The position numbers and the translations under genes are program-made. DNA of 64,000 bases from Nectonema munidae (taxonomy: Eukaryota; Nematomorpha; Nectonematoida; Nectonematidae), in NCBI GenBank assembly GCA_030549495.1, contig JAUIRK010000844.1:62001-126000 (forward strand), read 5' to 3'. The notes under the pieces are model-generated. The model saw only the letters and a list, made by a program, of their open reading frames with translations, made no database searches and was not told where the DNA came from. Each line of letters starts with the position of its first letter. Position 1 is the stretch's first letter. Positions 40,288 through 52,069 of the stretch are shown here, piece by piece.

Positions 40288-42128
40288 TCATTTATTTTTA
40301 GAAGGTTTAATTTCAATGTGATGAATGTGCTTGTTTATTGGAACACAGTTGTTCAAATCTAGGAGTCATTGAAGACAGTGCTACGCGTAGCTTCTTTTCT
40401 ACCCTCAAACGGGCTCGGTACTTAGATTTTATTGCAGAAAATCCACATTCACATACGTATGATGTTAGAAATGGTAACAAAATTCAATCCCCTTCGTTGA
40501 TAGAGCATTATATTCTTCACATTGACTGGACCAAAATTCAATTAGAGATTCATTCTGAAATTTATATTTTAATGAAGTGTCACAAGATAACTCTATCAGC
40601 ATTTCTTTTTCAAAAGTCGTCATTTCAAACTCTTCATTTATTTCATTGACAAATGGATTCGCCACCCATTGGAACTTTTCGGAATTAAGATCTTTATTGA
40701 AATAAATTGAAAAATGGGACAACAAACCATTCAGATGTTCAATAAAAAGACCTTTGGTTACATTAAAGTTAAGACTGGAACAGAAATTATTTAAAAATGG
40801 AAACATATCAAATTGATTCTTTTTCATTTTCCATAGCTCTAATTTTTTCTTGAATGCTTTTATTTTGTCTATCTGAATGAAATAATGCATCTGTGCTCCT
40901 TACATCGATTTATTCAAAACACTTACTTTTCCAAAAATATCCACCAAATAGGCTAGTTTAACAAGAAAGCCGTCATTTCTAAACAAACCAGCTTCTTCAT
41001 TATGATTTTCGTGCAGAAAGGTTGCAATTTCTTCTTTCAGATCAAACACTCTTTGAATTACTTTTGCGTGAGATAGCCAGCGCACTTCACAATAGTATAT
41101 AAGTGAGGTATGATTACGCCCATATCATCATCACACAGCTTTGCAAACAATCTCGCTTTCAAAGGACAATTTTTTTAACTTTTGTAAAAACGATACCCTG
41201 TTCTTCGCACATATTTTTTGAAACAAGAGCTGCTCTGTGAAACATGCAGTGCGTCCAGATAACTCCAGATCTTTCATTAATGCTTGAAGACCAGATTTTT
41301 GTCCTGACATTGACTTTGCTCCATCTGTACAAAGTCCTACGCAGTTGCTCTACCTTATATCCTTGTCGTTAAAAAAAGTGTCAATTATATTGAAAATTTC
41401 TTTAGCAGTGCTTTTTTCAGTAATGGGTTTGCAAAACAATATATCTTCCATTATAACATTTTCTGCCACATATCTAACATATGCAATTATATGAGCATCT
41501 TTAGCTACATCGACTTGCATGGCAAATTTTGAAGTACGCAGAATAATAATCAACTGATCACAAAGATCTTCAGATATATCAGATATTCTTCTACCAACTG
41601 TATTATCAGCGAGAGGAATTTCTCGTAAACGTTTGGCATATGATTTACCGAACATTGTTTCAACTATATCAATTGCTGCCGGTAAAATTAGTGTTTCTCC
41701 TATAGTGTGTGCTTTCATACATTTTGCAATTCTATAAGAAACTTGATATGAAGCTAGCGCGGCATTTTATGGAACAGAAACAAGTTTTTTGATTGCTTGC
41801 TTTTGATTTTTAAACTCACGAAGTTTGTTTTGAAAAAATTCTTTGGGCTTATCAACGTATTCAAAATGCACAGTTTCAAAGTGTTGCTTCAATTTGCAAG
41901 GTCTCATACTATCGGTTGCCAAAATTTTATTACATAATAAACATTTTGGTTTTTCCAAGCCATAATTATTACAACGATATTTGTAAATCCTAAAAATAAG
42001 TATGATGAAGCGTATTTTCTTGTCTTGGGCCTCGGAGGAGTCGTACTGCATTTATTCCCATTCTTTTTTTCACTTACATTACCTTCAGCATTTTCATTAT
42101 TAGTAGATTTTCTTTTATAAACGCACAC
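40288..42128 (-). pseudogene. hAT transposase pseudogene (ZBED5/SCAND3-like)
   Basis: Order on the minus strand: BED-type zinc finger with PKCLLCNKILATDSMRPCKL and KQHFETVH (41767-42051). Next come the first core block HTIGETLILPAAIDIVETMF, VGRRISDISEDL and FAMQVDVAKDAHIIAYVRYV (41350-41718), where the usual DES reads DVA, and MRWLSHAKVIQRVFDLKEEI (40900-41085). The 141-residue frame 40465-40890 leads to the C-terminal dimerisation domain LPFLTSYVCECGFSAIKSKY and LRVEKKLRVALSSMTPRFEQ, stopping near 40288. Several frameshifts and stops separate the blocks, but every domain is present, so the copy is a moderately old complete element. Confidence 0.92.
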
Positions 42129-42683
42129 AAATTTATCCTATATTCTATAAAAATTAAAAAATTATATTTAAAAGCGTTACTATTGTAAAAATTTCCGAGA
42201 ATATAGAGCAAAATTAAAGCCTGCTTTTATTATAGAAAATGGAAAAAATATTAACTTTTTCACTCAATGACCAAAATACAAATGTGCGTAAATGAGGTGG
42301 GTGTATGTTTTTAAAATTTTTATCACACAAACATATACAGCAGACATGTTTCAAATCTCTATAAGTAAATGCGAATGCTCTAAGAAGCAAGAAATTTAAA
42401 GGTTTCCCATATTTACTACAGGCGTCATAAAAAAGCACATTGTACAGATGTCTTAATTAAATTTGAGCCTGGTAGACGTGCTGTAAAAATTATGCTCTCG
42501 TGAAACTACATGCTTAAAGTTAAATCGGGTTAAAATAATATTTCAAATTAAAAAATGCATGAAAAGCATACATATGTTTGATACAAAAAATTTCAAATAT
42601 GAAGAAGGAAAAAAGGGGCATTCATGCCAAAAAGAGACGACATGTTAGTTTTTCTCCTTTTACTCTGCTGCGCCTCCCCTTAA

Positions 42684-42802
42684 CCCGTTAACGACCAGAA
42701 TAATCAGACGATATCTAATGTAAAGCAGAAGATTTGTATTAAAGAGATTTGATAAACGCAGACGATTTTATTTTTGTAAAGTCTACTCTGGGCGTTAACG
42801 GG
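42684..42802. mobile_element. piggyBac-type MITE, copy C (inside the hAT)
   Basis: Left end CCCGTTAACGACCAGA and inverted right end CCCGTTAACGCCCAGA, 119 bp, flanked by TTAA on both sides (42680-42683 and 42803-42806). The internal part shares CAGACGATAT and AAAGCAGAAGAT blocks, inverted, with copies A and B. Nested in the hAT element, so it is younger than it. Confidence 0.9.
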
Positions 42803-42865
42803 TTAAACTAGTTCATGCCTCCGTTAGGAGGCGCGCCTCTCAGTTTGGAAATCACTGCTGTAGAT

Positions 42866-44026
42866 GATAGCATTATGAAACAAAGTGGAAGTCACAATCA
42901 TGCAGGAGATGCTAGTGGAATTGAAGCTGCTAAAGTAATGGAGAAGGTAAAAGAAGATGCGACGAATAGTAGAGATACACCCCAATATTTTGTCTCATGT
43001 GCCTCCGCAGATGTAGGTTGTGATGCAGCTGTAAAACTTCCTACCGTAGAAAATATGAAAAGAACTATTGGAAACACACGCACAAGTAAGAATTTTGGAC
43101 ATGCTTTGCCTAACAGTTCTCTCGATCTGGATATCTCTAAAGAGTTTACAACTACCAAAAAAGGAGATTTATTTCTTATCAATGACTCAGGTCCAACAAA
43201 TGCTCGGATTTTAATTTTTGCAACTCATAAGAATCTCGACATCTTAGTTCATTCGGAGCACTGGTATGCTGACGGAACTTTTAAAATTGCGCCTTCGATT
43301 TTTTGTCAACTCTATACAATACATGGTGTGAGATTGGGTAAAATTATGCCTCTTGTATATGCATTGTTACCTAACAAAACTGAAGAAACCTATAAAAAAA
43401 AGTTCCTGGTGGCTTTAAAAGAAAAAATTCCTATATTCCAGCCTTTGACTATCATGATCGACTTTGAACTGGCCATGGTAAAGGCACTTGAGCAAGAATT
43501 TCCAAGATCTGAATGGCGTGGGTGCTTTTTTTATTTTTGTCAGAGCCTATATAGAAAAATACAAGGAAGTGGACAAAAGACTATGTACGACACCAATCCT
43601 AAATTTGCTTATTATCTGCGTTGGCCTTTATACCTGTACAGAGTGTTGTGGAAACATTTGAATTTTTAACAGAAAATTAAACTTTTCCAGTTGGACTTCA
43701 AGAAGTGATTGATTACTTTGAAGACTCCTATTTTCAAACACGAAATGTGGAACTGTTTCGTCTATTTCAAGGAGGGAATGCCGAAAACAAATAATGTTAT
43801 TGAGGTATGGCAAAACAGTTTTCAACATCAACTAAGTACCTTAAAGCGAGAACAAAGCTTACAAGAGATGGCAATTGAGCAATATGTGGCAGGTGTAAAC
43901 GAAGTTGGAAGCAGGAAAAAATACCGTGATTGTACACAAAGATTACAAAATATTGTATCTCGTTATGATGACACGAAAAGTGTTGAAGAATATTTAAGAA
44001 GTGTTGCTCACAATATTTCATATTGA
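42866..44026 (+). pseudogene. MULE transposase, part 2 (catalytic domain)
   Basis: Resumes directly after the hAT target duplication with DSIMKQSGSHNHAGDASGIE, completing the FLYWCH finger. Then come the MULE core: HSEHWYADGTFKIAPSIFCQ (first catalytic Asp), LYTIHGVRLGKIMPLVYALL, and IMIDFELAMVKALEQEFP followed by GCFFYFCQSLYRKI (second Asp and the C-x-H-like block, here CFFYFCQSLYR). The frame stops at 43669, and after a frameshift the C-terminus goes on at 43709-44026 (MWNCFVYFKEGMPKTNNVIE). Few defects besides the hAT insertion and one or two frameshifts. Confidence 0.93.
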
Positions 44027-44213
44027 TAAGGTATCGAATAAATTTCCGCTTCATTTTTAATTGTAAAGCCAAATAAATTTATGAATTGTAACTTTTTTTA
44101 GATTTTTTTTGTTTTGCTTTTAATTGTAAAGACAAATGAACATATGAATTGTAAACTTCTTTCAATTTGTTTCGAGCAATTGATAGTTCGAGTAATAATT
44201 TTTCGAGCAATTG

Positions 44214-45300
44214 ACCTGGAACCCTTGATTGTATATGTAACCGATGTGGACGCATGGATATTAATTTTACTTATTTTTGTAATCAATTTTCAAAAATCAA
44301 TTGATACTGAGTACCACTATGATAGAGCCTTGAATCAAAATGCCCTCTCAAAAAGAGCAAATAAAAAGTTAATCTCATTTTCCGCTATGTAATTTAGTTA
44401 ATAAAATATTTTTTTAGTACTTTATAAAACTGCCATGTGTGTTACTATTTGGCGATATACTAAAAGAGAGAGTGTTTCGAATAAATTTTCCCTCAACCAC
44501 ACAATACCCCTTGAAATCATGTTGAGTCAAACCCATGCGGTTCGCTAACCCACCCCTCTTTATTGATTTGACTCTTTTGCGGAGATGCTTATTTATTTCT
44601 TTACTACTTTTCAAGCAAGGCAATTCGAACCACACATACTTCTAGTAAATATCCTTTCAAATAGAGTTTTCCATTCCTGGCTTTAAAAATATCAGAAGTT
44701 ACCCTTTTACATACTCCCATTTATGTAAAAAGCGTGCTCTTATTTTCGTTTTCGAATTTATTACTTTTTAACAGAATAGCGAGGCGGAAGAGCTGTCAAA
44801 CTATAATCCAAACATATGAACTAGGAATATAGTAAGATAGTTTGACAAATGTTTATAAAAAAGAATACTTCGAGTCTATGAGTCTTTTTCGACTTGAGTC
44901 TAGCAGAAGGCCAAGGCAACTCCTTTTTGTGGTGAAGATGCAGAGAAAGGATAGGATTACTTATGAGTGACGATTTATATACATACATGTTAGTTAATAT
45001 ATTTTTATACGTAATCTTGTAAGGGTCAGAATATTGAAGGCATCACGTAGTAGGATATATTTTGGGCGAGGCAACAACTTAAATTTAATTAAGTTCCTTG
45101 GAGTACAATCAAGTTATAATATTATGTATTTGAAAAAAATGTGTAATTTGAAGGTCATATTAAATCGCTGCGTTCGAAATATAGGATCAATGGTTGAGTG
45201 TTTGTTTCTCGGTGCGCTCGAAACATAAGATCTAATCTATGTTTTATAAAGCTTTTACGAAATGTAGTTGAAGAATAGATGTATTCGATTCTGGGTGTAT
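44214..45300. other. Intronic spacer
   Basis: Part of intron 1 of the shugoshin-like gene. A 73-residue minus-strand frame (44414-44635) has no recognised similarity and no exon borders worth calling. Confidence 0.4.
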
Positions 45301-45304
45301 AGAG

Positions 45305-45500
45305 AATGAATGATAGATAGATAAATAGGTCAATAGATACATAGATATAAAAGATAGATACATAGATATATTAAAGGTAGATACATAGATATATAAAAGA
45401 TAGATACATAGATATATAAAAGATAGATACTCAGATAGTTGGATAGATACATAAATAGAGAGTTAGATATAAACATAGATCGATAGGTACATAAATATAA
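45305..45500. repeat. GATA/GATACATA microsatellite
   Basis: Imperfect array of GATAGATA and GATACATAGATATATAAAA units, about 190 bp; the minus-strand frame through it (poly YLSIY-like) is a by-product. Confidence 0.85.
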
Positions 45501-45524
45501 TGAAAATTTCAATCAAAAATTTGT

Positions 45525-48500
45525 GGGTAAACTATATTTTTTGTATATAAATTATTGTTGTCATATCCTTGATGGTGAGTGCCACAAACCTGAAATTTAA
45601 TGGCCGGAAAAATCTTGCTCTTGAAGAGCAACATAAAGTATGTTTCAACATAACGGAAACATGGTCTCTTTAAAAAAACCTACTTTTTCAAAAGTCTGTC
45701 CCTGACTTTTATTGATAATGAGTACATAAGACAATCTGAGTGGAAACTGAATACGCTTAATTTGAAAAGGAAGATTTGTATCGTTAGGAGATAGGGAAAT
45801 TCTAGGAATCAAAACATTTTTTCCACAGTTAACACCACTAAGAATGTGACAGTCAGTTGTATTATCCATTAATGTACATATTTTAAGACGGGTTCAATTA
45901 CAGACACCATCTTTAAGGATAAGATTTCGAAGAAGCATTACGATATATCCTACTTTTAAAATGAGCTTATGTGGTGGCATGCCAGGTGGTGTCAAGGAAT
46001 TGATAAATTTCATTGGATAAAGCTCGATTTCTTCTTGATCATCTGTAACAACAGAGTCAGTACTGTAATATATTTTAGATTCGTCCGAAAGTTGATGTAA
46101 TACTTGTTTGCAGTGGCGTAACCATAAAAATTGCTGCTCGGGTGGGTCATAAATTTTGCGCCCCTTTTTATTTAAAAAAAATTGGTTAAAAATGCATAAA
46201 ACTTTATTTATTTATAAATTAGTTTTATATAAATGCTTATATGCTTTAATATGAAAATAAAAAAAACTGAAAAATTTATTTATTACATACAAATATTCAT
46301 TTTCAACTTTTTATAGATGAACTTTTCTAGCTTTTTTGTTAGCAAACTCTTTAATAACTTCGTCAAAAACTTTTTTCATGTCTCAGATTTGTTGTGTATG
46401 CATGTTTTTTTGTGTTTGTCAAATGAAAATCTCTTACAACACAAACTGTTATAAAGATCTTAACATCATATTGATTGCAATATATGAGTGATTTCAAAAT
46501 ATGCCGCCCCTAAAAATGTGCCGCCCGGGGCGGACCGCCCCCACCTAGTTACGCCACTGCTTGGTTGATAATTGTAAAGTGTCTTCTTTGGTTGGAGTTA
46601 AAATGACTTTGTCTGCAACGTTAATACCATCATCATTAAAAACAGAAGTAATGATGTTATCACTTTTTGATAATACACATTCATTTGGTATCTCAATACA
46701 ATATTTGAAAGGGTTGTTATAGTTAACAGGTAGTAGCCCATTTCCCACAGAAAGAAGAAATTCAGAAAAGCGGGTGTGTTGTTGGGCGGGCCTCATGTTG
46801 GTGTGGAGTTGAAAGACCTTAACTAAAGGCCAGATATAAGAACTTTTCAAGCATGTTTCAATAATTTGGGCGGTGTTTCCTCTTTTGACAACAGATAAGG
46901 TTTGATGGAAATCTCCACCAAGAAGAATAATTTTTCCAGCAAAGGGTACACTACTGTTACAGATATCTCTAAGCATTTTATCAATTTTCTTCAAGAGCGT
47001 ATTTAGGAATCATGTTTTGGTCTTCGTCAAAAATTTTGATATCTTGCTTACGGATAAATTCGGCATGTTTGCTATTTGGTTTGATATTTTACAGGTTGCA
47101 TTATCTAAAATAGGAACGGGTAACTTAAAGAGAGAATGAACAGTTCTGCCTTTTTCTAACAAAGTGGCAGCAATTCCTGTCCAAGCACAAGTAAGGACAT
47201 TCAAATTACGAGCAATAATTTCTTTAATGCTGTAGTTATATGTAAAAGTCTTACCTGTGCCTCCTGGACCATCAAAAAGAAAACATTAGCTGAAGATTTG
47301 TCATTTCTTTATAAGGAACCAATGACTGAATCAGCAACAGAAATCTGTTCAGCGTTAAGCATAGTTCTTATATTGGCAGCTTCTTCCCTTGCTTGCTGAA
47401 TGTTGGGTAGATCTTCAATTAATGTTTCTTTCAAAGTTGGAAGTCCAAAATCAATGAGTGTCTTACCAAATTCTTCGAGAATACTTTGAATTTTTCCGAG
47501 TGCAGATTGCTCAGCTTTCAAATCAGACTCTCATACTGGATCATATACAAACGAAAGGTTTGCCACAAATGAGAAGGATTACTTGGCTGACCATGGATCA
47601 AAATAAAAGAAAATGAATTTCTTATTTGTGAAGGGGATGCAATCTCCGCCAATTCTGTCATAGTGCAAACCCACAAACTGTCATCTACTAATAAATTACG
47701 TGCAATACAGGCTTCCCTAAAAGTTGAATAAACAGTTCCATTATATGTTTTTAAATACTCATATGATGTAGCACTAGGTACTTGCAAAAGTAGAATGACA
47801 AGAAAGTATCTCTCACCCTCTCTAATACTTGCATTATGCATCCTACTTACTACCTTTTCACCACCACGCTATCTGATTGCCCATTTTTTCTCCGTACTTT
47901 TGAAGACATAATGATATGGAATATCGGTGTATAGGTACTGTCTGGCGTTTTCATTATTTTGATTGACGTCAAACCAAGCAATTAACAGTGTATGTTGAGC
48001 TCTAGAAGGGGCGGGATTTTCTTCGCTTTCTCTAAAATAAATTCTTTGTTGATTAGGAAGATGTAATGGAAGTCTGCTAGTGTTATGCCTTTGTGTGTGC
48101 ATAGGAAATGCAAATAAACGCCAAGATGCTTCAGGAGGAGAAACATATCTGTCAACTAAATATGTTTTAATTTCATCATGATCAATACGTTCATTAATTT
48201 CAACATGAGCAGTGGCATGGCCTTTGTAAAGATATTTAACACTTTTAATAGGAACACAAGCTTCAAAATTTATATGAGCGTTGTATTTCTTACATAGAAA
48301 GGGGTTATAAGGGACAACCCATCTGTTGTCTAATTCAACATTCCTGATAGTGACTGTGCGGCCATTATCTGGTCTAAAATATAAAGGATAGCCATTATTA
48401 TTGGATGGTACGCTGATTAAAATCTTTGAGATATTCTTTAATGCAAGTTCCATCTTGAATACATTGTGATGAATTGTTCAAATGTCCACATGGACCATCG

Positions 48501-49567
48501 ATCATGCAAGATTTAATTATTTCATATAGTTCGGGGTCCTCTTGAGGATCTGGAATTTGTGCCGATATAAGTGTATCAATGTCATCTGCATTATACAATT
48601 TAAAATCATTACTTAGATGCAAGAGCATGTGGACATGAGGAAGTCCTCTTTTTTGGAACTCAATAACATCTACATGGCCACAAATAACACCAAGAACCAC
48701 ATTCCTTAAAGCTTCAACTTTTAGTTTGAAAACGCGTGAAACCAAATCGGGTCTGCGAGAAGCAGTTTGATCTGGAAATAAATTTCCAACAATTTTTGAC
48801 CATTTTGGGGTACATGTAAAAAAAGATCAGGTTTGCCATTTTTAGCGACAGGCGCCATCACGTCAAGATATAATTGATGCATTTGATGGTAAACGATTTC
48901 CTTGCTTTGCAATTTGTTCCTGTTCTTTCTCAACATCAGCCATGTGTCTGTAAGCTGCAGCATACAGCAAAACTCTGTTCAATACACTTTGAATTATTTC
49001 CATAACATCTCTTCCACAAGCAAAATTCGATGGATTTGCCAATCTGATATTCAATACAGTTGCTGGCTCAATAGTGTACAATGGACTGAAATTAGGTGTT
49101 TGATTTTCAAGTGCACCATATCTATGATGTACCTGTCCACAAATCCTGAAACATGGAGTACCACTTCCAGCTGGTGGACGTAAACTTGCAAAACAAAAGC
49201 ATTATTATAGATTCCTATGTTTTTACGGAAATGTCTTGCTTTTGCATAATCACGTAAATATAAATCTTTAAGCTCTTGTAGAAAGTCTTGAAGAGAGCTA
49301 TTTACCCTGAACACAACACTTGAATGATTCCGTTGGAAATTTTGTAGAATTTTTTTGAAATATATTTGTTATTGTTTCGCTATCTCTTTTTCTTTTATTC
49401 TGCTTATAAATATGATCATTTTTAGGGTTAGGATGATTTGTATAGAAACATTTAGAAGCGCCTTGCATATTGTAGTCATAAACATTATGGCTTGTTACAT
49501 TAACATCATTTGTAAAAAAAACTTTTAGAAGTGGTTTGGCTAGGTGCGTTTTGCAGTATTGCGTCAT
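45525..49567 (-). pseudogene. Helitron Rep/helicase pseudogene
   Basis: Read from 49567 downward in shifting frames. The N-terminal Helitron-like region includes FACGRDVMEIIQSVLNRV. The Rep endonuclease core is marked by VDVIEFQKRGLPHVHMLLHL (the HUH motif, 48398-48745). The downstream replication block (VIPNNPFLCKKYNAHIN-like, 47869-48453) has YKGHATAHVEI. The PIF1-type helicase has CAWTGIAATLLEKGRTVHSL and GKIILLGGDFHQTLSVV (Walker B region), HTNMRPAQQHTRFSEFLLSV, and the C-terminal INKSQGQTFEKVGFF and YVAL-like end near 45620. The Walker A lysine region near 47240 is disrupted. A hAT MITE (46111-46559) interrupts the helicase. Helitrons move by rolling-circle replication; this copy has many frameshifts and cannot be active. 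The 5' TC and 3' hairpin-CTRR ends were not located. Confidence 0.92.
46111..46559. mobile_element. hAT MITE inside the Helitron
   Basis: Ends CAGTGGCGTAACCA (46111) and, inverted, CAGTGGCGTAACTA (46559). The 8-bp target is CTTGTTTG on the left and CTTGGTTG on the right, one mismatch. Subterminal C/G-rich blocks (GCGCCCC, CCGCCCGGGGCGG) are typical of this end type, shared with elements at 51933, 54278. 449 bp, non-coding. Confidence 0.92.
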
Positions 49568-49569
49568 GA

Positions 49570-50720
49570 ATATTTGTTTGTATTATAATATGATATAAGT
49601 TAAAGGCAATTTTAGCTGTGTATAACTATATGAGGAAAATGTCTGTATCTAATATTACAAAATTGTCAAGCTTCAAAAATCAAAATTTAGCGATCATTTT
49701 CAAAATTAATGAAATTTCTCGCAAAAGGTAGATATTTTAAGTGTAAAAATATTTGGAATTATATCATTTTTTCGTTACAACTCCAAAAATTGCGATTATG
49801 GTTTTGTCTCCAATATTTTTCAAGTCAAGTTTTAAATGTAAAAGTCACTTTCTTAAATTATGTTAATTTAGCTTAGGTTATCAATATACAATGCAAACCA
49901 ACTTACGTCTGTTATTTCTAAATCGTTTTGATTTCAAGCAAAACATGACGTGTTTTCCTTTTTTCCTATAACAGCAATATAAAATACTATTATAATTCCT
50001 ATCTTGCCAGGTAAGCAACGTTTATACTAAAACTCACTTCAAAAATAAGCATTAAAATTTTTTTGCACTCCTCGGCGTTTATTGGTGCTTTTGCATGCAA
50101 ATGTGTTTTGCATCGGATGTCGTTGGCTTATTCTGCTCGTTAGCCGGTCATGTAGTGATCAGTCCCTGCTTTTCTCTTTCAATGAATTTGCAAATAACTT
50201 AAAGCAGGCGATTTTTTGTGAGTCTCTGAAAGGATTGATCTTCTTTTTATATAAATTTGAATTTTGTTCTTTCTTAAATTTTTATCAAATAATTTATTTT
50301 TTATATTTTCTTCTTAAATGAGTAATCTTGTCTGCCATTTTACTATTCTTAATTGAAATAACTTTGGATCTTCGTTATTAGTTGACCTTTTTTTTTGTGA
50401 CCAGTAAATGTATAGTAGAGAGGAAATGACCAAAATATAAAGATAGAAAGCAACTTTAATTTAACACAAAAATAAAAAGATTTATGTAAAGCAAAAAATA
50501 GTACTTTAAAGTAGAAGTAAAAAAAGTTGGGAATAAAAAGCTAAAGGTTTGGAAATAAAGAGTAATATTATTTAGAATGAAAGATGAAAGTCTGTCTGAA
50601 CTATTTGCCTCTCCGAAGTTCTCTTCCAATTCGGGAATATTTTCCTTATTGTATTTAGACTGAAGGAAACTTGAGGGGGAAATTTATTCTTGAGCTTTTC
50701 TTATTTATACTTCATTTCAT
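49570..50720. other. Intronic spacer, probable Helitron 5' end included
   Basis: Last part of intron 1. No protein domain is seen; the 79-residue frame at 50082-50321 has no recognised content. Confidence 0.4.
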
Positions 50721-50726
50721 CAACAG

Positions 50727-50947
50727 CTTTAGGGTCTGCATTTGAGAAGAGGAAGCCCTTATTTATGGAAAATAACAAAGATCTTGCTTTGCAAAATCAA
50801 GAATTCAGACAGGAAGGCGAAAGACTGCGAACTGAGCTTGTCGACAAAGAACGACAAATCTTGAAATTAAAGATAGATGAAAATTCTCTAAACATACAAT
50901 TAAATGCCGTTCTTAAACAGAATATAAAGTTGAAAAAAATCATCGAG
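50727..50947 (+). CDS. Shugoshin-like protein, exon 2 (coiled coil)
   Basis: Acceptor TTTCATCAACAG (AG at 50725-50726) and donor GAG|GTATGT (from 50948). Taking the single base left by exon 1, it reads LGSAFEKRKPLFMENNKDLA, LQNQEFRQEGERLRTELVDK, ERQILKLKIDENSLNIQLNA and VLKQNIKLKKIIE. This is a continuous heptad pattern with the NN..LA start and a Leu/Asn-rich run closely resembling the N-terminal coiled coil of animal shugoshins, where PP2A-B56 binds. Ends in phase 0. Alternative: another short coiled-coil protein. The exon borders are strong. Confidence 0.6.
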
Positions 50948-51415
50948 GTATGTCTGCCTTTTCTTTGAATGCGATGTCAATGGCGAAATTGGTGATTATC
51001 ACAAATTTCAAAACCCGCCATTTATACGCAAGTTAACTGCTTTCCATTAAAACAAATTAGAAACATCAAGTAAATAGAAATTTTTTGGTCTTATTATTAC
51101 CTGTGATAATTCTTTAAAAATTTTTAATTGAAAAATTCAGTTAGGTGATTTTTCCGCCAGACTAGTTAAAGCATAGTGTCTTGATTCCGTCATCCCCGCT
51201 TCGATACCCCATCGTGACATCTCTCTATTGTCCAGTTATTGAAGAATATTCACTACTTATTGGTTTTCTCCTCCCCCCCCCTCCCCACTTAAAATTTTTA
51301 TTTTTATGATGTATATTTCAACCTTACAAAAAGTTAGTTAGATGGTTCGTTAGTTAAGCCGAGAGTTTATTGGTAGTTTCTTTAGTTGTTTAACTTTAAA
51401 AGGTGGTGGGGCAAG
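50948..51415. other. Start of intron 2
   Basis: AT-rich intronic sequence with short TTAG repeats near 51330-51390; no further feature. Confidence 0.4.
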
Positions 51416-51932
51416 CAGTGCCCGCGCTAGATAAAAATTGGTTGGGGGACTTCAATGGGACACTATATTTTTAAACCACTAAAAGATCAGTATTCATTCC
51501 TACATCATAAAAAATATTCTATTGCATATTTTATGTGTTAATTATAAAAACAAATGAATATACATATATTTATTTTCAAACAAACAGTTTTCTTGAACAT
51601 TTGGAAAATTTTAGAACAAAAATTCTTCAAATGTAATATTTCGCGGATAATTTTTTTCTTCTGAAAGAATTATTAACAGGGCTTCTTTTCTTTATGACAA
51701 CATGGATTGCCTTGGGGAATCAATATTCGTTTTAAAGTTGAGAAAGTTCTTTCACATGAAGAAGTACTGATGCCCAGAGTTAGCGTAGTTGTGAAAAATT
51801 ATTATTTTTAAATAATAATATTTAAGTTACTTAATTAAACAGTATCTATATAAGAAGAAAATACTTCTCTAATTGCTTCTTAAACCGGACTCATAACCTC
51901 AATCATATCTTCAATTTTCTTAGTGGTTGTAA

Positions 51933-52069
51933 CAGTGGCGTAGCCAAAAAATGGAAGTTGGGGGGGGGGGGCATACAAGGAATTTAGGGGGGCAAGCATA
52001 TTGGAAATAAAATTGTTTGGGGGGGGGGGGGGGGGGGGGGGGCACTGCCCCCCTCAGGCTACGCCATTG
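51933..52069. mobile_element. Short hAT MITE with long G runs
   Basis: Ends CAGTGGCGTAGCC (51933) and, inverted, CAATGGCGTAGCC (52069), with a perfect 8-bp target duplication GGTTGTAA (51925-51932 and 52070-52077). The inside is mostly G homopolymers (runs of about 10-25), typical of this MITE group's subterminal G/C tracts, possibly of inexact length. Confidence 0.93.

Larger units (their letters stand above)
39877..42857 (-). mobile_element. hAT transposon inserted in the MULE FLYWCH exon
   Basis: Ends CAGCGGTTTCCAAACT at 39877 and, inverted, CAGTGATTTCCAAACT at 42857. The 8-bp target CTGTAGAT is duplicated exactly on both sides (39869-39876 and 42858-42865). Size is 2981 bp. It carries a broken BED-finger hAT transposase on the minus strand and a piggyBac-type MITE at 42684-42802. 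Confidence 0.96.
39432..44213 (+). mobile_element. MULE (Mutator-like) transposon with 43-bp TIRs
   Basis: Ends at 39432-39474 and 44171-44213 are inverted copies matching at 42 of 43 bases (block AAAAATTATTACTCGAACTA). Just inside the left end, a unit with GTACCGATTTCTCGAAATAT occurs twice (39475-39533). The element encodes a FLYWCH zinc finger and MULE transposase on the plus strand and is interrupted by a hAT element. No 9-bp target duplication is evident in the immediate flanks, so the outer limits may be off by some bases. It lies in intron 1 of the shugoshin-like gene. Confidence 0.85.

Noticed and set aside
44414-44635. 73-residue minus-strand frame possibly an exon
   Set aside because: No recognised similarity and no convincing splice sites; lies in TE-rich intron sequence.
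45613-45630. TTGCTCTTGAAGAGCAA hairpin as the Helitron 3' end
   Set aside because: It lies within the readable helicase C-terminus and is not followed by CTRR on the minus strand.
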